Origin: Cymbidium sinense
Taxonomy: Eukaryota; Streptophyta; Magnoliopsida; Asparagales; Orchidaceae
Assembly (NCBI GenBank): GCA_021442155.1
Contig: CM038214.1
Span: 137,120,040-137,184,039 of the forward strand
Length of the DNA stretch: 64,000 nt
Direction: 5' to 3'
Part shown: one piece after another, positions 21,770 to 33,734 of the stretch
How the letters are laid out: each line of letters starts with the position of its first letter
How positions within the stretch are numbered: position 1 is the first letter of the stretch
Program-made: the position numbers and the translations under genes
Notes under the pieces: model-generated
Told to the model about the DNA's origin: nothing
What the model saw: only the letters and a program-made list of their open reading frames with translations
Databases searched by the model: none

Positions 21770-24305
21770 TACTGTAGTAAACTCAAAAACACCGACCGAA
21801 AAGGATCTACAATGAGAAATGAACTTGCATCAATTTTCTATCTCCATAGATTTTGAATTTTTTATTTGAAAATTTGAACCCACATCCAACAACTTGGAAG
21901 TGTTAAGTGGGGTTCAAATGAATTTGGAAAGATTGATTGAAAGAGGAATTTGAATATGAGTCCAAACTTTAACAAATTCAGGTATGTTGAAATATGGATT
22001 CAAAATTTTGATAGGATGCTTCCATAGGTTCATTGTTTTGTTTTGAATTTGAGTTTTTGTGATTTTGAAGGACTCTTTCCTTTAACAAATTTGGGTATGT
22101 TAAAGCAAGGGTCAAATGATTTTGTTTTTTTTTTATTTTGGCATTTTACTTACTTAGCAAATTTAGGTATGCTAAGTGAAGTAAAAAGGATTATTTCTTT
22201 TTGTGGATTTTGTTTTGTTTTGATTTTGGAAAGTTTTGGAATTCTTACTTAGCAAATTTAGGTATGCTAAGTAAGGAATCCAAGTGTATTTTGTTTGATT
22301 TTAAAAAATAGGATTCTTAGCAAATTTAGGTATGCTAAGAAAATCCTAAGTGTTTCATTTGTTTGGAATTTTTTTTTTTTAAAAAGGGTAGGATCCTTAG
22401 CAAATTTGGTATGCTAAGGGGATCCTAAGGTGCTTCATTTTGTTTTTGATATGTTTTGAAAGTGGAGATTCAACTTTAGCAAATTTAAAGATGAAGTTCC
22501 ACTTGCTTTTTATGGAAATTTCACTTTTAATGATAAATTTTTAGTATAAATGATGTGAATTCCAAATGGTGTAAATTTAAAATTTTTTTTTTTAATTTGA
22601 AAAATAAAAAAACTCCTTAACAAATTTGGTAGGGAAGAAGTTCCAAAGGTGTTTTAGAAATTTTTGATTTTTTTATTTTAGAACTTAACAAATTTAAGGT
22701 TGTAATGTGACAAATGTTTTTTAAAAAAAAATTGATTTTTGATTTGGAAACTTTACTTAAAAATTTAAAGAAGTTCCAAATGTGTTTATTTTTGAAATTG
22801 ATTGATTGTTGATTTAATTTGATTTATTTGATTATTTGAAATTTGAAATTTTATTTTACTTATGATGTTAAATGAAGTTAAATGAATTTGATTTTGATTT
22901 TTTTAAATTTTTTTATTTGTTTTTAATTTATGGGATGTTGTTCATTGAGTTTCAAATTTAAATTTTAAATTTTTGTTTAATTTGGTTTTGAAAACTTTTT
23001 AAACAAATTTATATTAAAGGTGTGTTTAAAATTTTGATTTTGAAAAATTGTTTGTTTAATTTTGATTTTTTTTTAATTTTGAGAAACTTCACTTAACAAA
23101 TTTGGTATGTTAAGGAGAAGTTCCAAATGTGTTTGAAAATTTTTGATTTTTTTTGGAGACTTCATTAACAAATTTGGGTATGTTAAATGGAGTTCAAATG
23201 TGTTTTTTAAATATGATTTTGGTTGATTTACTTTAATTTGGGTATGTTAAATAAGTTCCAAATGTGTTTTGAAATATGATTGTTGATTTTTGATTTTGGT
23301 TGGAAACTTTTAACAAATTTAATGTATATTAAATGTATGTTTGAGAATTTTGAATTTTTTAATTATATGAATTTTAAATGAATTAAATGTGTTTATTTTT
23401 TTTTGAATTTTGATGAAATCTTCATTAAAAATTTAATATGTTAAACAAATGTATTTAAATTTTGAAAATGATTGTTTTTTTATTTTTTGAAAATCATTAA
23501 AATTTATATGTTAATGATTAAATGTATTTGAAAATTTTTATTGGAGAATTCATTAAAAATTTGGGTATTTAAAAGTTCAAATGTGTTTGAATTTTTTTTT
23601 TTGAGACTTCAATTAACAAATGATGAAACAAGATGTTTTTTTAAAATGATTGTTGATTTTATTTTGAAAAACTTCCATTAATAAATTTAAGATGTAGAAT
23701 GGAGATCAATTTATTTTGAAATGAAAAATTTTTGTGTGTGAGTGCTTTTGAAAAGGATTCTTAAAACATATGTGAGATATTAAATGGGAAATGATATTTT
23801 ATTTTAGAATGAAATCTTCATTTAATAAATGAAAGTATATTAAATGAGAATGCATAGGAAAAGTTTAATAATTATGATTGTGATTTTGAAAAGATCTTTT
23901 ATTTTATTGAGAAATCTTCATCAAAGTGAATTTGAAACAAGATGTACATATATGATTTTAAAATGTTGGTTTTAAAAATCAAATGTAACAATTAATAAGA
24001 AATGAGGGTGAAGAAATTTTGTGAAAAATATTTTATTAAGTGCATGAAAAATGTGCTTTTAAAGCAAAGTTCATAATGGAAGAAAGAGATGAACCTCCTT
24101 ATCATGAAAATGATAAAGAGGAATATTAAAGATTTTCTCTTTATTTTGGATCTTTTATTTTAATTGGAGAAAAGGGGAGAAAAGATGTGGTCCTAAAACA
24201 AAGAGTTATTAACAAACTCAAGAATGAAATGAGCTATGCCACAAAGAAGGATAGTCATTTATACTAAAGTACAAACCCTATTAATGGAAATCATTTACCA
24301 AAGAT
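21770..24305 (-). other. Copy A leader (5' UTR)
   Basis: About 2.5 kb between the decayed primer site and the gag start, non-coding in all frames. Its gag-proximal half holds the hairpin array described separately. The half next to the primer site is extremely A/T-rich, with the same unit structure badly eroded. The corresponding region exists in copies B and C. Confidence 0.75.
21880..23260 (-). repeat. Hairpin array in copy A leader
   Basis: At least nine inverted repeats share the core CTTAGCA-AATTTAGGTA-TGCTAAG or its variant TTAACA...TGTTAA. Clear examples are at 22081-22104, 22152-22177, 22242-22278 (13-bp arms), 22311-22346, 22391-22425 and about 23084-23125. The outer arm differs from unit to unit yet stays complementary: GGATT with AATCC at 22311, GGATC with GATCC at 22391, TTCTTAC with GTAAGGAA at 22242. 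Units are spaced 70-110 bp. Confidence 0.85.
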
Positions 24306-24309
24306 AAGA

Positions 24310-24336
24310 CCATCCCATGGAGTGCAAAAATTTAGG
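24310..24336 (-). other. Copy A primer-binding site, decayed
   Basis: The position matches copy C 60840-60867. On the plus strand it reads catcccatggagtgcaaaaa, a damaged complement of the tRNA-Arg-type site TGGCGACTCCGCTGGGGA seen intact in C. Confidence 0.55.
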
Positions 24337-25660
24337 TGAAACATATTCACCTTTCAAATCTTGAAAAGAAGACCCTTAAAAAATTTACTTAGACAAATTA
24401 TGTACTTATTTAGAGATAAATTTCTATCACGAAAGACAAGTCACTTACCTTCAAGGAACCAATCTAATAAGGACTCCTAAATGATAATCCATGTATCAAT
24501 TATTCTACTTTGCATAAAAGTAGATATTATTTTAAAGTTTTAAATAGAATCTATTAATTACATCAAAGATCCTTAAAATTGATTAAGATCAAATGATCAT
24601 TGTCTTTAAATTAATATGAATGACTATCAATCAAGATTTGAAGATCAAATGGGTTTGATCAAAAGGAGTTATCAAAGCCAAAAATGAAATAAGTAGGAGA
24701 TGCTCATGCTAGAAACTTATGAGCATCTAACTATCTATAGTTCTTTACATTTTAAAGATTTAGCTTGTTTGAGTTATATTTTTATTTAGAAATGTAAGAC
24801 TTAAGATTCCTTAACACAAGATTAAGAAAATTCTAGAGGTGAGAATTATGCTTATGAGGGAAAAGTAATCTCATAACCTAAATCTAGGAGCTTAGACAAA
24901 GCACAACCTAAATCTAAGACAAAATGGGTAATTGATTTGTCCACAAAGAGACAAATCAAAATGATGGACTTACAATGGAGGCAACTAACTCCTACAATTT
25001 TAAATACATGTAGACAAGTCTTTATGCTTTTGCAAGATAGCTAGACTTTTTATTTAAAAAAGAGACTAAGTCCTTAAACTCACTCCCTAAAGAGACTAGA
25101 TCATGTAAAGGGACATGCTTCAAATGACCTAAATCTAATGCAATTCAAATTTCATTTTATTTTTATTTTTTGGTAATCATTTTGACTCAGGCTAATAGGA
25201 CTTTTATGACTAATGCATGAGAAATCAAATTATTGGCCAAAATCAAAGGATAAGGTATGAGTTTCCACCGACCCTCAAAGGTCAAGCATTCTCTGGCAAG
25301 GTGGATCTCCAATCAAGAGTGAAATAAGATGCATTTGTGCATGATATTATAAATAAAAGCTCATCCAAGCTGGTTGCTAATTCTTTTATCTTGATTTTAA
25401 ACCTAAGCTTTAGGTGAGGTTATGAAATTTAATTTTAATTTGAATTAAGTTGGGTAAAGATTTATTTTCTAAATAGCCTAATCCACATCAGCCATACATA
25501 AAGCAAGGAAGAAATTAGGAAAAGCATGCCACTTAATGCAAAAGCTAGACAAATCATCAATCATTTTATAAAGCTAATCTAAAAGAATAAATGGTCATTT
25601 GTGGTCGGGCACCACTACACCAACCTAAAAATATCAAATGTGGGTAGCTGAGCTCTACCC

Positions 25661-25668
25661 TTATACAA
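25661..25668 (-). promoter_or_regulatory. TATA-like element in copy A LTR
   Basis: TTGTATAA on the minus strand is followed by the small palindromic block gggtagagctcagctaccc. The same arrangement is in B (44864-44857), the solo LTR (52782-52775, TATATAAG) and C (59273-59280). A purine-rich tract lies about 75-135 bp upstream. This is probably the core promoter. Confidence 0.5.
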
Positions 25669-28489
25669 CCTAGATTACAAATAAATTGAATTACAATTTA
25701 AGCAAATGAATTTAGCTTATGGGAGCCTTCAAGCTTTATTCTTCTTTCTTCTTCCTTCTTTTCTTTTCTTTCTTCTTTTTCTTTGGTTCCTCTTTGGAAG
25801 GTTGGATGGTAGATGCTTCAAGGCTTCACATGGTACATAAGATAGGATCTTATGACCAATGCTCATCATAATCCCCATAACAAATCATTCCAAAATCCTA
25901 ATTATACAAATTTTTACTTGAAAAGGAAAAGGGAAATCTAACTAACAGCTGTAAAATAAAGGTTAATTAAATCACACCACACACATCCCAAGCATGTATA
26001 TTAGACTTATCACCCCGTACATGGGTGACTAAGTCCACCTGGCCTATGGATTATGCTTAGGGGTATAAGCACCTGCAAGCAAGAAGCATTCATATTTTTA
26101 TTTATGATAGCGCCCCTTAAGCACAATCCCCTGCAGAAAAGAATAATTAGACTAAGAGCGTCCTACCATTCATTCTACATACATACATTCTAACATCTAG
26201 TCTAAAACATTCATCACAAAATAAAAAATAACATCAAATCATGCACCGACCTAACCTAAAGCTAGAAGTGGTGATTTAGGCTAAGGTGTGTGCTTTGAAG
26301 GTTTGTGTGGTATGCTTAGCTATGACTTTATGTTTAAATTTTCTAAGTGTGAAGAACATGTTCAACTTAGAGGAGGGTTTCATTTAAGTTGTTTAAGTGT
26401 TTTGGGTTATTTTTATTTCATGTTTTAATTTGGCTTGAGTGAAACTTATAATTAATTACTAAGTTATATAGAGAGGGAAAGAGAATGAAACTTCTCTTTC
26501 CTTCCCTAATCCTTAAGTAATTTCTAGGGTAAGTTCACATTTTAATTTCATTTAGGTGAATGTTTTGATTACATCTTTTAATCAATCCTAAGTTTAGATT
26601 AACTCTAAACAAACCTACTCAAAAAGAAAGGCATTTTAAGATTAAATAAAATGAATCGAAATTCACATAACACACATTACTTCATTTCTTTCCCAACATA
26701 TGTAAGCATATCTATACATCCAAATGAGAGTAGTTAACACACTTTATGATCATGCTAAGTAATCCATTTAAGAAAATTTAGAAGTTGAATATGCATGATT
26801 TTTCTTAAGTAGAAAATGTTTTCCTTATCTAAATTCTCACATACATACATGAAAGTCGGAAAGGCATAAGTGAGTTCAGCATCATTGTTAACCAGAGGTA
26901 TAAGGTATAAGACCTACTTAGGGCTACTTAAAGCCTCACAATCTTGGGGTTGTCCAGACTAATATACCACTTTCCTTAAGTACAAACATGTATGTAAAAG
27001 AAATGAAATGGAAAAAGAAGATGCAAAAGTTGTTTAATAGTTTCATTTTTGTTTATGCAATTTATCCATGCAAGTATAGGAAATCCTTCTTAGATGATGG
27101 CATGGGGATAAATAGGGTATAGAATTAAGTAAGTGTTGGGTTCTTTTCAAATGAACCCTACATCTTACCAACTCCTATTCAAAACTATGCTAACATAAGA
27201 AAGGAAGGAAAGGCTACACTAAACATTACTTTATAATCCATTACATGCAAGCTTATAATTAAAGTATAAGAATAACACACTTTTAGATTTGATGTTTCAT
27301 TTATAAGTTTTGAAAATAATTTGGATTTAGTAGTGATAATAGCTACCCATATTTTATTTTAGCCAGCACATGCACATTTGACATAAACTAAATAATTTTC
27401 ATTTTTAAAATTTAAAACATGAAATTATGAATGCATGAATCACATGACATACAACTTAACATGTTGGGAAAGATCCGAAGCAATGCAATCATGTAAACAA
27501 ACTCACTTTACTTAAATCCTAAAGACATTCTTAAGGAATAAGAAAATTTAGAATAAATCAAAGTGAATTTCAAAATGATTTTTATTTAGTTTGAAGTTTG
27601 ATTTAATTTTAAAAAGTTGAGATGAATTTGCTATTCCTAACCCATTCTCACATATGTTTTGCATTTTTGTTTAATTTTTAGATAATTAAATCCATTTCTA
27701 AGCATTGATTAGGTTAAGGTATAAATTAACTAAATAATTATGAGCCAATGAGATGACATAAAACCCACAGGGTATTTAAATTTACAATGCACCTAATAAT
27801 GGAAAGGCCTGATGTAATTTGGCTCACAATTAAAAGTTAATTAAGCTAAGAGGTTTAGCTTAAGTACTTTTAAAACACCCTTACATACTTATGAAAGGGG
27901 TTTTAATTTTCTTAATTGAACTTAGGTTATTAAACACCTAAGCATCTACCCAAGATAGATTAATTAAGTTCTAGAACTTTTTAGAATTTGTAAAAATTGA
28001 TTAAGGGGGATAATTAATGAATTAAACCTTAATTAAGAGGAGATTAAGGAAAGAAGAGGGGTTTAAATAGCTTAGGGAAATGCCCCAATTATTCCATAAA
28101 ATCCCTACTCACTTGGATCTACCTTAATCAAACTTAATCATAGGGTGACTAATCATATCTTAATTACCCTTAATTACATGAAGTAATTAGAAATAGAAAT
28201 TTCTCCCAATTGAGCTCTCAATAAATCTCAATAAAATTAGAAAAGGTAGAGGTCATCCCCTAAAAGTTTGAGATTAATTGATGAACTAATTAAAGGATAA
28301 TTGGATTAAAATTCAAAGAAACTCAAATTAGAAAGGGTAATTCAAAATACTTTAAAACCATTTTTAAAATATTCTAGATAAAATTATCTTTCCATAACAT
28401 TTTTTTATTTTTAAATTTTCTATGAGTTATATGAATTTTAAAAGTTCTATGGATTAATTAGGAATTAATACCCTTAATCCATGCTTAAT

Positions 28490-28720
28490 ACCACTCACGG
28501 CGAATGGCGGTGGCGGTGCGCTTTACACGTGCATGTGAGGGGACAACTTAAGTTGTCACCTCACAAGGCGGCGGCGGTGCATGCACTGATATCCTTGGAT
28601 CAAAGATCGGACGGCTAAGGATTCACCCACAGTTTAAAATAGATAAAGGATTTACTAAATGTGCCAAATAATCTCAACTGTCCATCTAAAATGCGGATGG
28701 ACAGCTAAGATGAGCCAAGT
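28490..28720 (-). repeat. GC-rich hairpin block in copy A LTR
   Basis: A GC-rich island (tggcggtggcggtgcg, ggcggcggcggtgc) in AT-rich DNA is followed by a fold-back ctgtccatc...ggatggacag near 28678-28705. The matching block in the solo LTR (55690-55925) has a much longer hairpin. Confidence 0.55.
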
Positions 28721-29809
28721 TCTTACCTAAGGATCAATGGAGACCGTCCATGATCCAAGGGGAGATCGAGCCGGTCTAGCATGGAATCATACAAAACTCA
28801 ACCCACACCATCTAAGCATAATTACCAACCTATCCAACGGTTGATTTCTCATGCAATGAACATTTCTTTCACAAAGGACCAACACCTATCAAGCTAAGTG
28901 GTCAGAACATTACATACCTCGGAGGTGATCACCAATGCTTGAGCTCGATGAGGTAGCTTCGTCTGGTGGAGATGAAGCCCTGTTGAAAGTTTCAAGCCTT
29001 GGGGTTGAGTAGATCTCCCTAAGGACCAACACCACTTGCTTCCCTTTATGGCTTTGATTTAATTTCACTCTTCCTTGCTTTGGAACTTGAGGGAATGCTT
29101 AGGTGCACTCAACTTGATCCCTTGAGGGAGTGTACAAAGCCAATTGCCCTGAATTTGAGTATGGAAGGACTTGGGAATTGAGATGAGCTCCCTTATTTTC
29201 TAAGGAAGAAAACTGAGAAAGATAAGATTCAAATCCCTCTTAGAAAGCTTAGGGATGCCCTCTGATGGCTTCTAACTCTCTCTAGTGCTCAATCGAGTGT
29301 AAGTGAAGTGAATTTTCATTGAATTAGGGGGAGTATATCTCCCCCTATAGCCATCGGATGCCCGAGCATAAGCTTGCCATTTTGATCCAATTAACCAAAT
29401 TAGGGAGGTTGTTTAGGTGGTTTTGAGTGTGCACATGGTCAGTTTGATCCCTTGAGTGGAATGCCAACCTCCCATGTGCATCAAATTGAGCTTAGGAGGG
29501 AATTTTAAAACTCAATTTTGCTCTAGGTGGTCGGGTTTGGTCTATGGGTCAAATGGGATAACCCAAACCCATTGGGTTGCATGCACCACACATCACTAAG
29601 TCCCCTTGAGCTTTTAGGAAAGCCTCAAGTGATTGTGAAGTGGGTATGACCAAAATACCCATGGGCTAGACCAAAATTTGTTCTATGGCCTAGGGGTAAA
29701 ATTGTCATTTTGCTATTTTTCAATTTGGGTATGTTTGGTATGTTGAGAAAATAGATTTGGCCAAGTTTCATTGGATTTGAAATCCATTTGATAGGGCTTG
29801 GCTCATGTT

Positions 29810-30750
29810 GGCCCATTTAGGTCAAAATGGGTCAACCTAGGTCAAGTTGACCAATTGATCAAATTGGGTCAAACTAAGGGTTGGGTCAAGTTCATATGAC
29901 CATTTGAAATATTTTGGTGCCTTTGGTTTGGTTCAATCTCATATAGATTTGGATTTGGCTCATATGACTTCATTTAGGTCAAATGGATCAAGTTGACCTA
30001 TTTAACCCATTTGACTTATTAGGGGTAGGTCAAGGGTAGGTTTAGGTTAGGTTAGTCATATGGAGTGGATTGGTATCTTTGTTTCCAATCAATTTTGATT
30101 AAGTTCAATTTTGGCTCAACATGACCCCTTTAGGTCATGTTGTTGGGTCAGTCAATTGGCTAGGTTGGGTCTAGTTGGCCAATTGAGGCTTTGGTCAAGT
30201 TCCACAAGTGATTTGGGATGGACTTGACCCATTGGTTTAAATCAATTTGGCTTAGATCAAGTTTTGACACATTTTGGCTCTTTAGGTCAAAATGGGTCAA
30301 CTTGGGTCAAGTGGGCCAATTGGGCTAGGTTAGGCTCAAATGTTGGCTTTGTCAAGTTCAAACATAGGTCATGAGTGAGCTTAGATCAATGGTTTCAACC
30401 AATTTGGCCTATGGTGGAATTTGGCTATGTAAGGTTTCATTTTAGGTTAAGTGTTGACTTGGTCAACCCTTAGGTTTGACTTGGTTTGACCCAATTTGAT
30501 TAATTGATCATCCCATGATGATTATTGATTATGATGAGAGGGATATATGAGTTTGGTTCAATCCAATTTGGTTAGGATCAAAAGTTGGCTCATAAGGGTA
30601 CTTTAGGTCACTTTGGGTCAAGTGAGCCTAAGTGAGTCAAATGGCTTGGTCAAAGCTTGATTTGAAGTTGATTGATCTTGTATATGGACTTATGATTGAA
30701 ATATAAATCCATTTACAAGTGGTTTGAAGTCAAATGGATTTTGACCCATT
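29810..30750. promoter_or_regulatory. Cluster of TTGAC (W-box core) motifs
   Basis: By eye I count about 27 TTGAC or GTCAA cores in about 940 bp, many as TTGACC or TTGACT, the WRKY-factor W-box. Chance would give about two. Matching clusters occur in the other LTRs at 46170-47110 and 57000-57930. Function as WRKY sites is inferred from sequence only. Confidence 0.6.
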
Positions 30751-30999
30751 TGAAAATTTCATATTCAAAGGAAGAATATGAAGGGGGTTTGATTTTTGAT
30801 TTGGGTTTTGATTGAATGATTGGGGTTTGGATTTATATATGAGCTCATGATTGTAGGATTGATTGAACCATGAGAGAAAATCAAGAGTTTAGCTTGATTT
30901 GAAAGTGATTTGGCTAAGTTCATGATTTTGGCTTGAAAGACTTAGATTTGATTTTGAATAGATTTGAGTTTGATTTTTGGAATTGGTTTTGATTAATTG

Positions 31000-31690
31000 A
31001 ATTTATATTTCATTCATATATGTGAATATAAATGAGAATATAAATTGATCATGAGAAAATTTCAAGAATTTGGAAGAGTTTAATCATGATTTAGGTTAAA
31101 TCCATTAAAGGAATTTAAAGGATTTAAGAGAATTTTTAAATTGAAATTTAATTTTTAGATTGGATTTGATTTATTTATATTTATATTTCATTTATATATG
31201 AGAATATAAATTAGAATACAAATAAGTTTTGAGAAAATCCCATGAATTTGAATAGGTTTGATCAAAGTTTAGGTTAAATCCATTAATGGGAAATTAAGGG
31301 ATTTAAGGGAATTTCAAGGATTTTAAATTTGGAATTTAATTTTTGAGTTGGATTTAATTGATTTATATTTATATTTCATTTATATATGAGAATATAAATA
31401 AGTTTTGAGAAAATCTCATGAGTTTGAAGTGATTTGATCAAGGTTTAGAGTTGATTTTGGCTAAGTCCTTTAATGGAAAATTAAAGGGACTTAAGAAAAT
31501 TTTCATGAATTGATTTGGAATTTTGAGTTTAATTAGATTGATTTGAATTTATATTTCATTTATAAATGAGAATAAAATGGATCATGAGAAAATCTCAAAG
31601 ATTTGAATAAGTTTGAATCATGATTTTGGCTAAGTCCTTAAGAAAGGGTTAAGGACTTAAGAAATTTGAACTTAGGAATTTTTGATGGAT
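31000..31690. repeat. About 180-bp AT-rich tandem units in copy A LTR
   Basis: Four units each contain tttatatttcatttatatat, a block 'gagaatataaat', 'gagaaaatc' and a ttaagg/ggattta stretch, starting near 31000, 31180, 31365 and 31545. Corresponding units are at about 45550-46000 (inverted) and 58185-58870. Confidence 0.75.
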
Positions 31691-31984
31691 TTTGGTCATG
31701 GGTTTCAATCATGGAATTGATTTGAGTTTGAGAAAATCAAATAGAATTGATTAGGAGTTTGACTTGAAAGAAGGAAAGTGAGGAATGGTTTAGACTAAGG
31801 GTAGGAAATCTCCCTAACACCCCTAAGGCATAACCTATTCCTATAGCTAACTCTTCTAAGTCTCTGGGTTGAGAGTGTCCACTAATCACTAGATGTGTAT
31901 TAAGACTAAGGAACTCTTAAAGTCTAAGAGAAGTCCTATGTCTCTAAGATGGGTTGAGAGCTCATTCTAAAAATGAGGTCAATA

Positions 31985-32330
31985 AAGGCTAATAGGTGTG
32001 TGGTGACAAGGAACCCTGCACGTATTGGTATTGACCGAAATGATCAACAATACTGAGAGATCACAAGCACTAGAAACAATCTATCCTTAACCCAAGGAAA
32101 AGAAAGAATCCAGAACTTAGTGCAATGTGGCTCTACTTATGTCCAAGACATAAGAGAGAGGGAAGAAATCCACTAAGGGATACAGTGTGACCTTCCACTA
32201 GGGAAGCTGGTTCAAGTCATCTTCAAGGAGATGAGAGGTTGGATTTGAATTGAATCTCACTAAGGAGAGATCTCCACTATGGGAGTGGGTTGAATTTATT
32301 TTAATTTTATTAGGTTTGAATTTTTAGGAT
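31985..32330. other. Segment between copy A LTR and the tandem repeats
   Basis: No reading frame is recognised. It shows weak internal repetition (gaaatccactaaggga; cactagggaagc). It belongs either to the 3' end of copy B or to the DNA into which A inserted. No polypurine tract is visible next to the LTR. Confidence 0.45.
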
Positions 32331-33720
32331 GAACCCTGTTGGTTTGCGATGGGTTGCACTGAGTAGGAGTCATGGAGGCTAAGACCTAACTCAGATTTAT
32401 CAATCCAAAGGGGTAGTCTACTAAGCACATAGTAGGACTAACCAGGCAAAGGGATGCCTTTCGGTATGCAATAGTTGTACTAGGAAGAAAGCATAGTAGA
32501 CCTACATCCTCCAAGTAAGGACCAGTTGCTGGGGTAATCTATTGGAAAGACAACAGATTGAACCCAACCTAAGGATGACTATTGAGTGAATGCCACTGGG
32601 GGACTTAGATCAACTCAAGGATAGTCAAAGATTGATTTCATTTTTTAATTTTGGTTGTTTTAATTATGATGGATCCCATAGGTTTATGATGAACTGCATT
32701 AAGTAGGGGCCATGGATACCTAGACCTAACTCAGATTTACCAATTCAAAGGGAGTAGTCTACCAACCACAAGGTAGGACTATCCAACCAAGGAGCTATGA
32801 CATTTGGTATACAATGGTCAAGTCTTAAGAAGAAAGCACGAGGACTCAGATCTTCTAGAAATAGGGAACCATTGGGATGATCAGTTGCTTTGGGTAACAA
32901 GTCACACCCGAGCTAGGGCTGACTATTGAGTGAATGCCACTAGGGGACTTAGATCAACTCAAGAATAGTCAAGGATTAATATTCATTTTTAGATTTGTTT
33001 GTTTGATGGATTTCATTGGTTTACGATGGATCAAACTGAGAAGGAGCTTATAGAAGCCTAGACCTCAATTCTGAAAGGGAGTAGCTTCCACAAAGGGCCT
33101 TCAGTTTGCAATGATGAATTGAAGGTAAGAAAGCTCAAGAACTCACATCTTCCACTAAAAAAGATCACTAGGGTGATTGGTTGCTTTGGGCAACAAATTG
33201 AACCGATTTTTTAGGTGATAATCATGCTAGAAAGAATGCATCATAGTCTTATATCTTTCAAAGCGAATGATGCCGGGTAATCATTGTGGCAAAATAGATT
33301 GAACCGACCTAAGGGTGACTCGAGTATCTGACGAGGATTTATCTCAACTCAGGTAGTCAGGCAATTCCTGTAGGGAGTTCTGCTGACACTACCCTAAAGA
33401 TAGGATGCCTGCTTGAGAGAAGGGGGCCTTTTGGGGGATTGAATTCCTGATCCACAAGTAAATTAATTTTTTTTAATCATTTTGGTTTTAGTTTGGTTAA
33501 TTTTAGTTGTTTATCATGGACCCTGTTAGTTTGCATGGGATCATACTGAGAAGGAGCTTATATCAGCCTAGACCTATCTCAGATTAACTGAACTAAGGAA
33601 GAATCTATGCATCTGCTGAATAAATTCTCCAACCACAGGGGTGGCTACTAGGAAAAGGGAATTGTCCAATCCAGAGGTAACTTGGATAATGTCTAAATTG
33701 GGTCACAAAGGACTTGATGT
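32331..33720. repeat. Tandem repeat, about 335-bp units, next to copy B integrase
   Basis: Four units start with a version of 'gaaccctgttggttt' at about 32331, 32671, 33004 and 33517. Each continues with gactgag/aggagc, cctagacctaactcagattt, a block around 'agaaagca', 'tggggtaatc' and 'aactcaaggatagtc'. The third is lengthened by an internal partial duplication. The array lies downstream of the integrase start of copy B. Tat/Ogre elements are known to carry tandem repeats in their 3' UTR that can seed satellites; this array fits that picture. Confidence 0.8.
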
Positions 33721-33734
33721 AAAATTGCACCGTG

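Larger units (their letters stand above)
15419..31984 (-). mobile_element. Tat/Ogre-lineage retrotransposon, copy A (partial)
   Basis: Read on the minus strand: 5' LTR (31984-24337), decayed primer site, leader with hairpin array, gag (from 21769), protease (about 17640), reverse transcriptase (about 16000), RNase H, then the N gap. The RT motifs (MDGSSGYNQIKM, ATYQRAMTQIF, ECYIDDLVVKS) are characteristic of the Tat branch, which also has a second RNase H, seen here in sister copy B. The reading frame is broken at many points and part of the RT is deleted. Confidence 0.88.
24337..31984 (-). repeat. Copy A 5' LTR, about 7.65 kb
   Basis: The limits come from alignment with the solo LTR (51292-59216) and with copy C. 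On the minus strand it starts TATTGACCTCATTTTTAG and ends near TTTCACC. It holds, in its own 5'-3' order, AT-rich tandem units (31690-31000), a TTGAC-core cluster (30750-29815), a GC-rich hairpin block (28720-28490), a purine tract (25795-25735), a TATA-like TTGTATAA (25668-25661) and about 1.3 kb of R/U5. It has no coding capacity. It also directly abuts the downstream end of copy B and could serve as B's 3' LTR. Confidence 0.8.

Noticed and set aside
21880..23260. Regularly spaced short repeats that resemble a CRISPR array
   Set aside because: The repeats are inverted, vary in their arms, have diverged spacers of A/T-rich related sequence, and lie in a plant retrotransposon leader.
25735..25795. 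Pyrimidine tract as an independent microsatellite or promoter of a gene
   Set aside because: It recurs at the same place in each LTR copy and no gene follows; it is part of the LTR.
29625..29816. Short open frames inside the LTRs (also 46622, 47279, 47634, 56900)
   Set aside because: They fall in U3 repeats, are not kept between LTR copies and match no family I know.
32331..33720. Degenerate integrase core hidden in the tandem array
   Set aside because: Neither strand gave core motifs, and the 335-bp periodicity is not that of a coding domain; an HMM search would settle it.
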